Assembly (NCBI GenBank): GCA_034231615.1
Contig: CM067302.1
Coordinates: 13,010,820-13,074,819 of the forward strand
Source of the DNA: Meghimatium bilineatum
Taxonomy: Eukaryota > Mollusca > Gastropoda > Stylommatophora > Philomycidae
Length of the DNA: 64,000 bases
Direction: 5' to 3'
Each line of letters starts with the position of its first letter. Position 1 is the first letter of the stretch. Of the stretch, positions 55,301 through 64,000 are shown in pieces. A program made the translations under genes and the position numbers. The notes beneath the pieces are model-generated. The model searched no databases. It saw nothing but the letters and a program-made list of their open reading frames with translations, and was not told where the DNA came from.

Positions 55301-55975
55301 GGCGATGCTATCCTAGAAAAGTACACATCTCTGGCGATGCTATCCTAGAAAAGTACACATCTCTGGCGATGCTATCCTAGAAAAGTACACATCTCTGGCG
55401 ATGCTATCCTAGAAAAGTACACATCTCTGGCGATGCTATCCTAGAATGGCACACATCTCTGGCGATGCTATCCTAGTAAAGTACACATCTCTGGCGATGC
55501 TATCCTAGTAAAGTACACATCTCTGGCGATGCTATCCTAGTAAAGTACACATCTCTGGCGATGCTATCCTAGAAAAGTACACATCTCTGGCGATGCTATC
55601 CTAGAAAAGTACACATCTCTGGCGATGCTATCCTAGAATGGCACACATCTCTGGCGATGCTATCCTAGTAAAGTACACATCTCTGGCGATGCTATCCTAG
55701 TAAAGTACACATCTCTGGCGATGCTATCCTAGTAAAGTACACATCTCTGGCGATGCTATCCTAGTAAAGTACACATCTCTGGCGATGCTATCCTAGTAAA
55801 GTACACATCTCTGGCGATGCTATCCTAGTAAAGTACACATCTCTGGCGATGCTATCCTAGAAAAGTACACATCTCTGGCGATGCTATCCTAGAAAAGTAC
55901 ACATCTCTGGCGATGCTATCCTAGAAAGGTACACTTCTCTGGCGATGCTGTAACAGAAAGTTACACATTTCTGGC
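52365..55975. repeat. 32-bp satellite, about 112 copies, with higher-order structure
   Basis: Monomer CTAGTAAAGTACACATCTCT plus GGCGATGCTATC. Three monomer types differ after CTAG: TAAAGT, AAAAGT and AATGGC. AATGGC monomers occur at 52433, 52785, 53201, 53489, 54001, 54225, 54321, 54417, 54609, 54673, 54865, 54961, 55057, 55249, 55441 and 55633, always at multiples of 32 bp. A rare TCTTTGGC variant occurs at 52961 and 53761, exactly 800 bp apart. The last units (55925-55975) decay. Every frame is closed by TAG or TAA, so it is non-coding. Confidence 0.97.
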
Positions 55976-56119
55976 GATCCTATGTGATACATTTTGACTG
56001 TGACTGATGTTATTCAATGTATTTTATATTTCTCATGTTCTCAGTGTTTCAATTCTTTCATAGTTCACAAAGTGCGTCACTTTTATTGGCCTGTTGATCT
56101 TGCATTTTAAATATATATA

Positions 56120-56420
56120 TATTCGCTAAACCCTTTATTGCCTTTCAGCGTCAGGGGTAGAAGAATCTTCTGGAGAAGTCCTCTTGTGTGTGTTGAGTAT
56201 ATTGTGGAATTTGTCGCCTCTTTTATTTCGGTGTTCCATCGTTTTCGTGGTCAGCCTCTATGTCTGCTTTCACTGTATCTGTGTAGCATAGCTTGCTGTG
56301 GTATGATGTCTGATGGTAGTCTTCTGATGTGTACAAACCATTTGATCTGTTGTCTCTTAATATATTCCAAGATTAGGGCGGTGCCGGATCTGGCATTTCA
56401 TCCATTTATTATACAACCTA
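56120..56420 (-). mobile_element. LINE-1 C-terminal fragment
   Basis: The minus strand, in pieces, reads ILEYIKRQQIKWFVHIRRLP, then AMLHRYSESRHRGRP-like words and KRWNTEIKEATNSTIYSTHT, close to the copies at 12906-13350 and 59685-60300. The 3' end is GGCAATAAAGGGTTTAGCGA. The 145-codon plus frame here is an antisense artefact. Confidence 0.75.
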
Positions 56421-56574
56421 TTGACATTTGCCGAATGTGTTCTGACATTTATCTATTGAATCTTCAAGTCGCAAACTTCAAACTGAGTAGTTCACACCGA
56501 GTGTATCCCAGTGCGCGCACGTGTATAGATTGTAGATCACGTGTATGTTGTGTTATGTGTATTGGTTGTAAGTA

Positions 56575-57085
56575 ATGAGTATGTTGATATGTGGATATAT
56601 TGTAAGTCACGTGTGTTGTCATGTGTTTGGTTGTAAGTCACGTGTCTTGTCATGTGTTTGAATGTAATTCAAGCATGTGTTGTCATGTGTTTGGTTGTAA
56701 GTCACGTGTCTTGTCATGTGTTTGAATGTAATTCAAGCATGTGTTGTCATGTGTTTGGTTGTAAGTCACGTGTCTTGTCATGTGTTTGAATGTAATTCAA
56801 GCATGTGTTGTCATGTGTTTGGTTGTAAGTCACGTGTCTTGTCATGTGTTTGAATGTAATTCAAGCATGTGTTGTCATGTGTTTGGTTGTAAGTCACGTG
56901 TCTTGTCATGTGTTTGAATGTAATTCAAGCATGTGTTGTCATGTGTTTGATTTTAAGTCACGTGTGTTGTCATGTGTTTGATTGTAATTCAAGCGTGTGT
57001 TGTCATGTGTTTGAATGTAAGTAATGCGTGTGTTTTCATGTGATTGGTTGTAAGTCATACGTCTGTTGACATGTGTTTGATTGTA
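56575..57085. repeat. 64-bp dimeric minisatellite
   Basis: Half-units GTCATGTGTTTGAATGTAAT-TCAAGCATGTGTT and GTCATGTGTTTGGTTGTAAG-TCACGTGTCTT alternate to give a 64-bp period, checked at 56641, 56705, 56769 and 56833. Edge units are more diverged. Confidence 0.93.
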
Positions 57086-57089
57086 ATAC

Positions 57090-57621
57090 TTGTATACACA
57101 TCGGCATTGTTACCGTGTATGTTTCAGCTGTTAAATATGTACTCTCTAAGGCATTGTGATAGTGCCTTTACTTTTACTGTGCATTCACTGTTTGTCTTGT
57201 ATTTGCTTGATAAAGACCTCATGCTATAACTTTGAAATTATCTTGTTTACTGGTATCTGTTGTCATTTTCCTGCCCACTATTTAAAGTCTGGATGCGGCG
57301 AACTGCGCAAACGATCTCATCTAATATTGGCCACTGGGCAGAAAGGCGTCATCCAGCTAGCGTCGTAGAGCGTCAAAGAACTCGGTGAGACAGTAAGGCA
57401 CCCTGGTCATCTAGTGCACCACGACACAAACTCCGTCGTCTAGACTCGTCTTGCCACTGAGACCATATGTGTAAGGACGAGAGAATGAGGTTGACGACAC
57501 TGCGCAACTCTCCCTCACTTTCATCCAATTCTCATCGCTCAAGTCATGGCTTTCACCATCATCTCATTAATCATCAAAAAAAAGCCCTGCGGCGATGGAC
57601 GAGTGGAAAAGTGGCAGATGT
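57090..57621. other. No gene seen
   Basis: A somewhat GC-richer stretch (57290-57500) without a recognisable frame. A TTGATAAAGACC motif at about 57208 is a weak relative of the hammerhead-like boxes noted elsewhere. Confidence 0.55.
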
Positions 57622-57630
57622 GGATACACT

Positions 57631-57901
57631 TCTTATTCTGCGTGCGTTCTCAAACTCCTGCCGATTAGCAGGATGTACTCCGGAGAACGAAATGCGCTGT
57701 GTCATGGTTTACAGCATTGCTGCGATATCTGCGCCTTTCGGCTTGGCTCATCCGACTTAAGCATGGCTTTGGGTCACTAACCCTATATGGGATGGGACAG
57801 CCAACTCCATCTCATAACCTCCTTAGTCGCCTTTTACGACATGCGTGGAAGGTAACCAGTGTTGCTATTCTTTGCTCCCCTTTCGGGCAACACACGGGCG
57901 A
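57631..57901 (-). mobile_element. SINE-A copy with 9-bp duplication
   Basis: TTCTTATTCTGCGTGCG, AATGCGCTGTGTCATGGTTT, CCTTAGTCGCCTTTTACGAC and GGGCAACACACGGGC. The perfect flank GGATACACT occurs at 57622-57630 and 57902-57910. The CCCGG segment near the 5' end is shortened. Confidence 0.9.
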
Positions 57902-57910
57902 GGATACACT

Positions 57911-58440
57911 GACTTTTGCAATAGAACTTTCCTGGCACGAATCGGACTCATCGGGTCATCTCTGAACTCACAAACCACATTAGAGAATCACAAATGTTTT
58001 GTTGTTTTTTCTACTTGTTCATCAAGTTTATTATTTTTTCATGCCATGCTCATCTTTGCTTGCGAAGGAGGAACTTCAACATCGTCATCATCATCATTTT
58101 CTTATGCCCGTACCCAATAGTCTAATTGTCTGTGAGTTTATTTTCACGTTGATCGACCTAGCATGCACACTTCATGTTTTGTGTTTCCTCAAGATGCACC
58201 GTATATCTACTTCCTCGCCTCCATTCGTCACTGATCCGGTTACTTATCAAGCGATAAAACACTTCCTCACTCTTGTATAGTTCTTGGAACATGTCATGTG
58301 CCTATTTTTTATTTTAATTTTTTAATACCGTCGTGTTTTTCATTCTGGTTGTTATGTATTTAGAAGTCGCTTTTAATATGCAAGCGTTATCGACTTGTCG
58401 GCTCGTGAGCAGGTCTATTTGATGATTCTAATGACTTACT
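57911..58440. other. No gene seen
   Basis: Frames of 88-93 codons start inside SINE-A or lack domains. No tandem structure. Confidence 0.55.
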
Positions 58441-58940
58441 TGTATGAGGAATTGAAGGGTAATTATTTAAAGGGTCTTTATTCAAAAGGGTATTTATTGA
58501 AAAGGGTGATTATTCATAATTGTTTTATTCAAACTATTATTTATTGAAAATGGTATTTATTTTAAAATGTATTTATTCAAAATGGTATTTATTCATAATG
58601 GTATTTATTCAAAAGAGTATTTATTCAAAAAGGTATTTATTCAAAAAGGTATTTATTCAAAATGGTATTTATTCAAAAGGGTATAGATTTAAAAGGGTAT
58701 TTATTCAAAATGGTATTTATTCAAAAGGGTATTAATTCAAAATGGTATTTATTCAAAAAAGATATTTCATTCAAAAAAGGTATTGATTCAAAATGGTATT
58801 ATTCAAAAAGGTATTTATTCAAAATGTTATTTATTCAAAATGTTATTTATTCAAAATGGTATTGATTCAAAATGGTATTTATTTAAAAGGGCATTTATTC
58901 ACAATGGTATTTATTCAAAAGTGTATTTATTCAGAAGGGC
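58440..58940. repeat. 16-bp minisatellite
   Basis: About 32 copies of GGTATTTATTCAAAAT, with AAAAG, ATAAT and one-base indel variants. Frames with YSK and FIQ repeats are artefacts. Confidence 0.92.
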
Positions 58941-58944
58941 TCAA

Positions 58945-59180
58945 AAGACTTAAATGAGTGACTAAATTGTACTTGCTTTCCCCATTATGTACTCTGCTCC
59001 TCTCAACAAAGCGGTACTATGCCTGCTGAGAGTACCACTTAAAGCATGTAACTTGGTAGATTCCAGGTGTAATCTTTAGGGATCTCCTAAAAAATCTACT
59101 TTGTAAACAAGACGACATGAGCCGGAATTCGAACCCGTGACCTCTTGATGTCAAGGCCGATATTTTAATCACAACGCTAC
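58945..59180 (-). mobile_element. SINE-E copy
   Basis: On the minus strand a B-box-like GGGTTCGAATTCC, then GTCTTGTTTACAAAGTAGAT, CTACCAAGTTACATGCTTTA, GTGGTACTCTCAGCAGGCAT and GAGAGGAGCAGAGTACATAA. It is collinear with 19045-19320. Confidence 0.78.
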
Positions 59181-59209
59181 GAAGATTCTTTGAAGGATAT
59201 TATTTACTA

Positions 59210-59425
59210 TAAGGTCATCGGTAGTAAAGACTTCTGTACAGAAAGTTAGCAAGACTTTATTCGTGACTTTTTGATTATTGCTGTGCTTATCGTTATTCCC
59301 TATTTGTATACTTGGAGTCGCCTACCAGCAAAAAGCCAAGGCAGACCAACGAAAAGCACGGAAATAATTAAAAAATCAGCCTTTCAGGTCTTGTTTACTT
59401 TCTGTACACAGGTCTTAACTGGAGC
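59210..59425. mobile_element. Foldback MITE J
   Basis: GGTAGTAAAGACTTCTGTAC and AGAAAGTTAGCAAGAC at the left pair with TTGTTTACTTTCTGTACACA and GGTCTTAACTGG at the right. The inner arms TTGATTATTGCTGTGCTTAT and ACGAAAAGCACGGAAATAAT also pair, so most of the element can fold into one hairpin. Confidence 0.75.
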
Positions 59426-59684
59426 CCGGTTAGATTGACCTTTTTTATAATTGTTTCGTCCGTGTAACAAATTAGCCTGGAATGAAAGTTCATGGTGCAA
59501 AGAATATGGCCCCTAATCAATTCAAGCAACTTCTTAAGGAAAATTGGGGAAGAGCGTGACAGATACCTTGTCATCTGTAAAGACAAAAATCATCATTCTT
59601 GCCCAAATGTCTTATCTCGATTTCTGATTTTTGTTTTCTGTCAAAGAAATGGTTACCTATACTTTAGATCTAACTATTCACTAA
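59426..59684. other. No gene seen
   Basis: Unique spacer between the foldback element and LINE-1. Small frames only. Confidence 0.5.
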
Positions 59685-60300
59685 AACCATTTGGTGCATT
59701 TCGGCGTCGGTGGTAGAAGAGGTTTCTGGAGACGGCCCGCTTGTGTGCTTCGTATATTGTGGAATTTGTCACCTCTTTTATATCGGTGGTCCATCGTTTT
59801 CGTGGTCGACCTCTAGCGTGGTCGACCTCTAGGTTTGCCTTTACTGTATCTGTGTAGCATAGCTTGCTGTGGAATGCTGTTTGATGGTAGTTTGCTGATG
59901 TGTGCAAACAATTTGTTCTGTTGTCTCTTGATGTATTCCAAGATTGTGGTGGTGCCGGCTTTTTGTCGGATGTCCTCATTCCTCACTCAGTCTCTTAATG
60001 ATATTCCTAGAATTCTGCGTAAAAATGGCATTTCACCTGTCACCAGTTTACGTTTGTCTTGCACTGTCGTTGTCCATGTTTGACATTGGTAGCACAGCGT
60101 TGGCATAATAATCGTTTTGAATACTGTTATTTTGGTGTTTAAATCTACATTTTTGTTTCTGAAGATTGATGGCAATCGTCCCTAGGACTTGCTATTCTTT
60201 ACTACATCTATTGTTTATTTCTTTGCTGCTCTTGCCGTCTGTTGTTATATTACTTCCTAGATATGTGAATTCCGTCACTTGTTTAAGTCTGTTGTTTTAT
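59685..60300 (-). mobile_element. LINE-1 fragment with long C-terminal region
   Basis: From the right on the minus strand: EFTYLGSNITTDGKSSKEIN (with frameshift), INLQKQKCRFKHQ or IFRNKNVDLNTKITVFKTII, MPTLCYQCQTWTTTVQDKRK, MPFLRRILGISLRDRVRNED, TTILEYIKRQQNKLFAHISK, GRPRKRWTTDIKEVTNSTIY and AVSRNLFYHRRRNAPNGF. A 12-bp duplication, GTGGTCGACCTC, disrupts the GRP region near 59800-59830. Dead copy. Confidence 0.88.
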
Positions 60301-60384
60301 ATATATGTATATATATGTATGTATGTATGTATGTTTGTGTTTTTTCTGTTCTTCTTATATTGATACATTGGATCAACATATTTA

Positions 60385-60421
60385 TTCATCGAGTGAATAT
60401 TCTTTCCAGAACGTAGTCTTA
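60385..60421 (-). mobile_element. LINE-3 C-terminal end
   Basis: The minus strand reads RCIGKTTFWKEYS and then SLDE-stop, the ending of the LINE-3 ORF. It is in frame with the adjoining 21-bp array. Confidence 0.82.
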
Positions 60422-60905
60422 CCTATGCATCTCTTGAATTCTCCGCGGTCTTCAGCGAATTCTCCGCGGTCTTGAGCGAATTCTCCGCGGTCTTGAGCGA
60501 ATTCTCCGCGGTCTTGAGCGAATTCTCCGCGGTCTTGAGCGAATTCTCCGCGGTCTTGAGCGAATTCTCCGCGGTCTTGAGCGAATTCTCCGCGGTCTTG
60601 AGCGAATTCTCCGCGGTCTTGAGCGAATTCTCCGCGGTCTTGAGCGAATTCTCCGCGGTCTTGAGCGAATTCTCCGCGGTCTTGAGCGAATTCTCAGCGG
60701 TCTTGAGCGAATTCTCCGCGGTCTTGAGCGAATTCTCCGCGGTCTTGAGCGAATTCTCCGCGGTCTTGAGCGAATTCTCCGCGGTCTTGAGCGAATTCTC
60801 CGCGGTCTTGAGCGAATTCTCCGCGGTCTTGAGCGAATTCTCCGCGGTCTTGAGCGAATTCTCCGCGGTCTTGAGCGAATTCTCCGCGGTCTTGAGCGAA
60901 TTCTC
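60422..60905 (-). repeat. 21-bp minisatellite expanded from LINE-3 coding sequence
   Basis: About 23 copies of GAATTCTCCGCGGTCTTGAG plus C. In the LINE frame on the minus strand each unit encodes AQDRGEF. The right flank enters as VTKKAGEF and the left flank leaves as AEDRGEFKRCIGKTTFWKEY, so the array is an in-frame expansion of the DRGEF box. Nearly all units are identical and carry EcoRI-like GAATTC and SacII-like CCGCGG words. The plus frame of 155 codons and the minus SLKTAEN frame are shadows. Confidence 0.93.
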
Positions 60906-61200
60906 CTGCCTTTTTAGTGACAAGCGCAAGTATTCTTGAATGTCTTTTGTCCAACGGCGTCTTTTCCCTTGTTGCCTTCTGTCCTCCCCTCCAGTCACTC
61001 AATGTTACCAACACAATCTAGCATTTTTCTTTAATATGGTATTCAGAAACCAGTCTCCCTGAACGTTAATTATTCTTACCACCTCCAGGTTTGTTTTACT
61101 CCCTGTTTATGGTATTGTCAGAAAAACTTTCTAGTACTTTATTTCAAATGATGTTGCTTATATATTTATTATCAATGTTTAGCCCACTTCACTTTTTTCA
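60906..61200 (-). mobile_element. LINE-3 fragment, upstream flank of the array
   Basis: On the minus strand, with frameshifts: NLEVVRIINVQGDWFLNTI, then KNARLCW, RGGQKATREKTPLDKRHSRI and LALVTKKAGEF. This is the spacer between the FGHI-type block and the DR.EF box of LINE-3. Confidence 0.72.
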
Positions 61201-61204
61201 ACAA

Positions 61205-61660
61205 ATTGTAGTGGGATTTTTTTAACAAATTGTAGTGGGATTTTTTATCAAATTGTAGAGAGATTTTGTAACAAATTGTAGTGGGTTTTTTCAAGAAATT
61301 GTAGAGAGATTTTGTAACAAATTGTAGTGGGTTTTTTCAAGAAATTGTAGCGAGATTTTGTAACAAATTGTAGTGGGTTTTTTCAAGAAATTGTAGTGGA
61401 AATTTTCAACAAATTGTAGCGGGATTTTTCAACGAATTTTAGTGGAATTTTTCAGCACATTGTAGAGGAATTTTTCAACAAATTGTAGTGCAATTTTTCA
61501 AATATTGTAGCGGGAATTTTCAACAAATTGTAGTGGGATTTTTCACCAAATTGAAGTGGGACTTTTCAACAAATTGTAGTGGGAGTTTTTCAACACATTG
61601 TAGTGGGAGTTTTTCAACACATTGTAGTAGGATTTTTCAACACATTGTAGTGAAATTGAA
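61205..61660. repeat. 25-bp degenerate minisatellite
   Basis: Eighteen or so copies of TTCAACAAATTGTAGTGGGA plus TTTTT. Variants use CAAGAAATTGTAG and GAGAGATTTTGTAAC, which alternate between about 61245 and 61370. Confidence 0.9.
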
Positions 61661-61689
61661 CTATATTGTGAACATATCTTAGATTATTC

Positions 61690-62190
61690 AGATTGTAACC
61701 TCCAACTGCTATTCACATTTTCTATGTTAAACATAGTATCCTCTGTATATAGGTAGAAAAATCTGGTGACATTACACATCCTTGTATGATTCCCATATTT
61801 TGAAATTCTCCTACATTGCTGTCAACCTTTATGTGGCTGATTTTTTCCAATACATATTTTATAATATCTTTAGATATTTCCTATCACAACAAAGAAACCT
61901 GTCGCAAAGGACAGAGTTGTTCCCTGATGTCGACGTCTGTTTCTTTGACATTACACTTGACACACCATCGAGTCGGATGGCTGCTAAAACAGAGGGCGGA
62001 GCACTTATGGGAATGCCACATGTGCTGTGAGGCCAGTTTCTAATCAAGAATACAGATTTTCCATCAACATTGAGTTTTTCTAACATTTTATCATTTCTCA
62101 ATGCTTCACATTGTCAAATTCTTTACTATAATTTATCAAGCACAAGTATAGATAATTTTATACTTCTATATTCCTCTCTATTAATGTTCG
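61690..62190 (-). mobile_element. LINE reverse transcriptase relic split by repeat H
   Basis: From the right on the minus strand: NYLYLCLINYSKEFDNVKH, a motif A match (xxDYxKAFDxV, here with Asn in place of the first Asp), EMIKMLEKLNVDGKSVFLIR, then repeat H, then ISHIKVDSNVGEFQNMGIIQ and GCVMSPDF, the next reverse transcriptase block. These blocks match a lineage with LENL.LDGK and G.RQGCV.SPDLF. Dead copy. Confidence 0.78.
61895..62050 (-). mobile_element. Dispersed repeat H inside a LINE relic
   Basis: The minus strand reads TTGATTAGAAACTGGCCTCA, GCTCCGCCCTCTGTTTTAGC, CATCCGACTCGATGGTGTGT, GACGTCGACATCAGGGAACA and GCGACAGGTTTCTTTGTTG. It is collinear with 37145-37330. It interrupts the LINE between FLIRN and the next block, so it was inserted after the LINE. 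Confidence 0.72.
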
Positions 62191-62194
62191 TAAT

Positions 62195-62755
62195 ACACGC
62201 ATAGGGTAATACATATGTAGGGTAATACATATGTAGGGTAATACATATGTAGGGTAATACATATGTAGGTTAATACATATGTAGCGTAATACATATGTAG
62301 GTTAATACATATGTAGGGTAATACATATGTAGGGTAATACATCTGTAGGGTAATACATCTGTAGGGTGATATCTATGTAGGGTAATACATATGTAGGGTA
62401 ATACATATGTAGGGTAATACATATGTAGGGTAATACATATGTAGGGTAATACATATGTAGGGTAATACATATGTAGGGTAATACATATGTAGGGTAATAC
62501 ATCTGTAGGGCAATACATATGTAGGGTAATACATCTGTAGGGTAATACATATGTAGGGTAATACATCTGTAGGGTAATAAATCTGTAGGGTAATGCATCT
62601 GTAGGGTGATACATCTGTAGGGTAATACATCTGTAGGGTAATACATATGTAGGGTAATACATATTAGGGCAATACATATGTAGGGTAATACATCTGTAGG
62701 GTAATACATATGTAGGGTAATACATCTGTAGGGTAATACATATGTACAGCATTTC
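62195..62755. repeat. 16-bp minisatellite
   Basis: About 35 copies of GTAGGGTAATACATAT. The ACATCT variant is interspersed towards the right and ACATAT dominates the middle. Minus frames with CITLHMYYPT are artefacts. Confidence 0.95.
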
Positions 62756-62779
62756 TTATGCCTTTTCCTTTCATAAATC

Positions 62780-63320
62780 CACTGAATGTAGTCCAGTGAC
62801 ATAAAAGCTTTCTTCGGCGATGTGTGGTAGGTCTACGATTGTTACGTCATTCTGTCTGACACATCCGACTTCAGAAATGCATTTTGGATGAATCTGTTCT
62901 TCTATATTCATCGTTATCATCGTCTCCGTAAGTTTGTTGGCTGCAACATTCTGTCTTTTGCTGTGGTGGTGCATTCTGCTAGACTGTAACATGTCCATTT
63001 AGTGATGTTTTCCTCCCACGTATATTTATTCCTACCTCTTGCTCTCCTCCCCTCGATTCAATCCTCAAGAAACGTCTTCAAATAATGTGTCGCGTGTTTC
63101 ATTATGTCCAAAATATTGTATTTGCTTGATGTTTATTTCCTTTATTAGTTCTTTGTTTATACACAATATTTTGTCAGTTTCTCTTTGTTTATTTAATTTA
63201 TTTTATTTTGTTGTTGCTTCTCTTTCCATGAAATTCTCCCTATTCTTCTATATATCCACATCTCAGTGTCACATAGACTTTGTTCATTGTCCATGATACT
63301 GAGATATATATTAATACATA
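62780..63320 (-). mobile_element. LINE-8 fragment
   Basis: On the minus strand, with frameshifts: MVHEQSLCDTEMWIY-like and RRIGRISWKEKQQQ-like words, then FGHNETRHII-like sequence and EDRIEGRRARGRNKYTWEEN, followed by KWTCYSLAECTTTAKDRMLQ. The EG.R..GR...W..N...W order is LINE C-terminal. A SINE-A-like scrap (CTGTCTGACACATCCGACTT) lies at 62850-62875. Confidence 0.65.
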
Positions 63321-63388
63321 TATTAATGTAGTATAGATGCAGGATTGTATAATTCCTCCTTCGTTATATATAAATATATATATATATA

Positions 63389-63640
63389 TCACTTGACATA
63401 TTCTTTCCAGAACTTTGTCTTCGTCGTGGATACTCTGAACACCTCTCTGTCCCTGGGAAGTAGGCCTGCATTGGTCAGAGACATGTGCTCACATTCTTCG
63501 ATGTCGCTGGTCCTTCGTCTTCTTGGTCTCCTTCTTCTTCTCTTACCCGGCAATCTGTCTTCTAGAATATGCATTTCAAAACTATCATGTAGCTTTAAGT
63601 GTCCAAAATACTGTAGATATAATAACAATAGTAATAACAA
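63389..63640 (-). mobile_element. LINE-3 C-terminal fragment with both minisatellite-prone boxes
   Basis: The open minus frame of 83 codons reads LQYFGHLKLHDSFEMHI, LPGKRRRRRPRRRRTSDIEE, LLPRDREVFRVSTTKTKFWK and EYVK-stop. It keeps the YFGH box that expanded at 5793-6729 and the DRE.F box that expanded at 60422-60905, each present once. It therefore shows the unexpanded arrangement. TA repeats flank it at 63362-63390. Confidence 0.85.
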
Positions 63641-63890
63641 TAGTAATAATAAGAGACATAACGCGGCAAGATTGCATGAGTGCTACACTGAGTACACCAA
63701 CATAAAAAGCTAAACAAACAGCTTTCTCATCAGTCATTCTGAGCAGAGTACAACAATCATATCAAGACCATTCCTTTGACGTTATCAATCCAAGATTTCC
63801 TTTCACGTCTCTTCGCCTTCAACTCCGAAATTAGCGGTAATCAAAACCAAATCTTCAAATCTTCACTCTTACGAAATACATCGATGTTCA
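63641..63890. other. No gene seen
   Basis: AATAATAGT repeats at the left edge, then unique sequence without supported frames. Confidence 0.5.
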
Positions 63891-63932
63891 CGATATCTTT
63901 GCTCCCCTTTTTGGCCCACTAAAGATATGGGC
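63891..63932 (-). mobile_element. SINE-A 5' scrap
   Basis: ATCTTTGCTCCCCTTTTTGG and CCC resemble the 5' end of SINE-A (TTTGCTCCCCTTTCGGGCCC). Only about 40 bp. Confidence 0.4.
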
Positions 63933-63934
63933 AT

Positions 63935-64000
63935 TACAGAAGTAAGAAAGAGATTGGCAATGGCATATTGCAAAATAACACGGTCGAAAAACATATGGAA
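63935..64000 (+). mobile_element. LINE-3 fragment running off the window
   Basis: Reads ITEVRKRLAMAYCKITRSKN and IW to the edge. The EV..R.AMA block matches EVKRRIGMAK at 5155, so a LINE probably continues beyond 64000. Confidence 0.65.

Noticed and set aside
52365..55975. CRISPR-like look of the 32-bp array
   Set aside because: Units are contiguous with no unique spacers, no cas genes are present and the context is eukaryotic.
57290..57500. A GC-richer patch as a possible exon or CpG island
   Set aside because: No long frame, splice-site pattern or domain supports it.

Overview
This window looks like intergenic DNA from a metazoan with a repeat-rich, AT-rich genome. A mollusc or related lophotrochozoan is my best guess. 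The basis is several tRNA-headed SINEs, many 5'-truncated non-LTR retrotransposon (LINE) ends of the types common in those genomes, and a SINE with a GTCG-TAAAAGG-CGAC core that I recognise from molluscan intergenic repeats. The species cannot be fixed from the sequence. I see no prokaryotic operon, no true tRNA or rRNA gene, no CRISPR array and no convincing host protein-coding gene. Almost every long open frame is an artefact of a tandem array with no stop codons.

The window has three interleaved layers. (1) Tandem arrays cover roughly a third or more of the window by adding my intervals. The largest are a 45-bp array (835-2128), a CCAA-rich array (2640-3725), a 39-bp array (5793-6729), a 24-bp array (15260-16665), an AAC/AGTAAC array (25840-27895), two more 24-bp arrays (35640-36768, 44165-45705) and a 32-bp satellite of about 112 copies (52365-55975). 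(2) Decayed LINE fragments belong to at least eight lineages, nearly all 5'-truncated and keeping the C-terminal part of the reverse-transcriptase ORF. They include an RNase H-bearing type and one copy (37780-38567) with an open C-terminal frame ending in a C2H2 zinc finger. (3) Short non-autonomous elements: SINE-A (about ten copies, several with clear target-site duplications), SINE-B, three or four tRNA-headed SINE families, a foldback MITE family, a 620-bp retroposon here called K with a CCAA tail, a dispersed repeat called H, and a 486-bp internally deleted LINE derivative. The letter and number names are local to this annotation.

The layers are connected. SINEs and K sit inside LINE fragments, which gives relative ages. 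SINE-A and SINE-B share a 3' end and a GAA-type tail with each other and resemble the tail of the RNase H LINE, so that LINE is a plausible mobiliser. Several minisatellites grew out of retroelements: a 39-bp array and a 21-bp array are in-frame expansions of LINE C-terminal coding sequence, a 20-bp array grew from a LINE tail, and a TTGG tract of about 290 bp is the expanded tail of element K. I consider this seeding of arrays by retroelements the most interesting thing here. I did not find a defence, biosynthetic or other multi-gene system.
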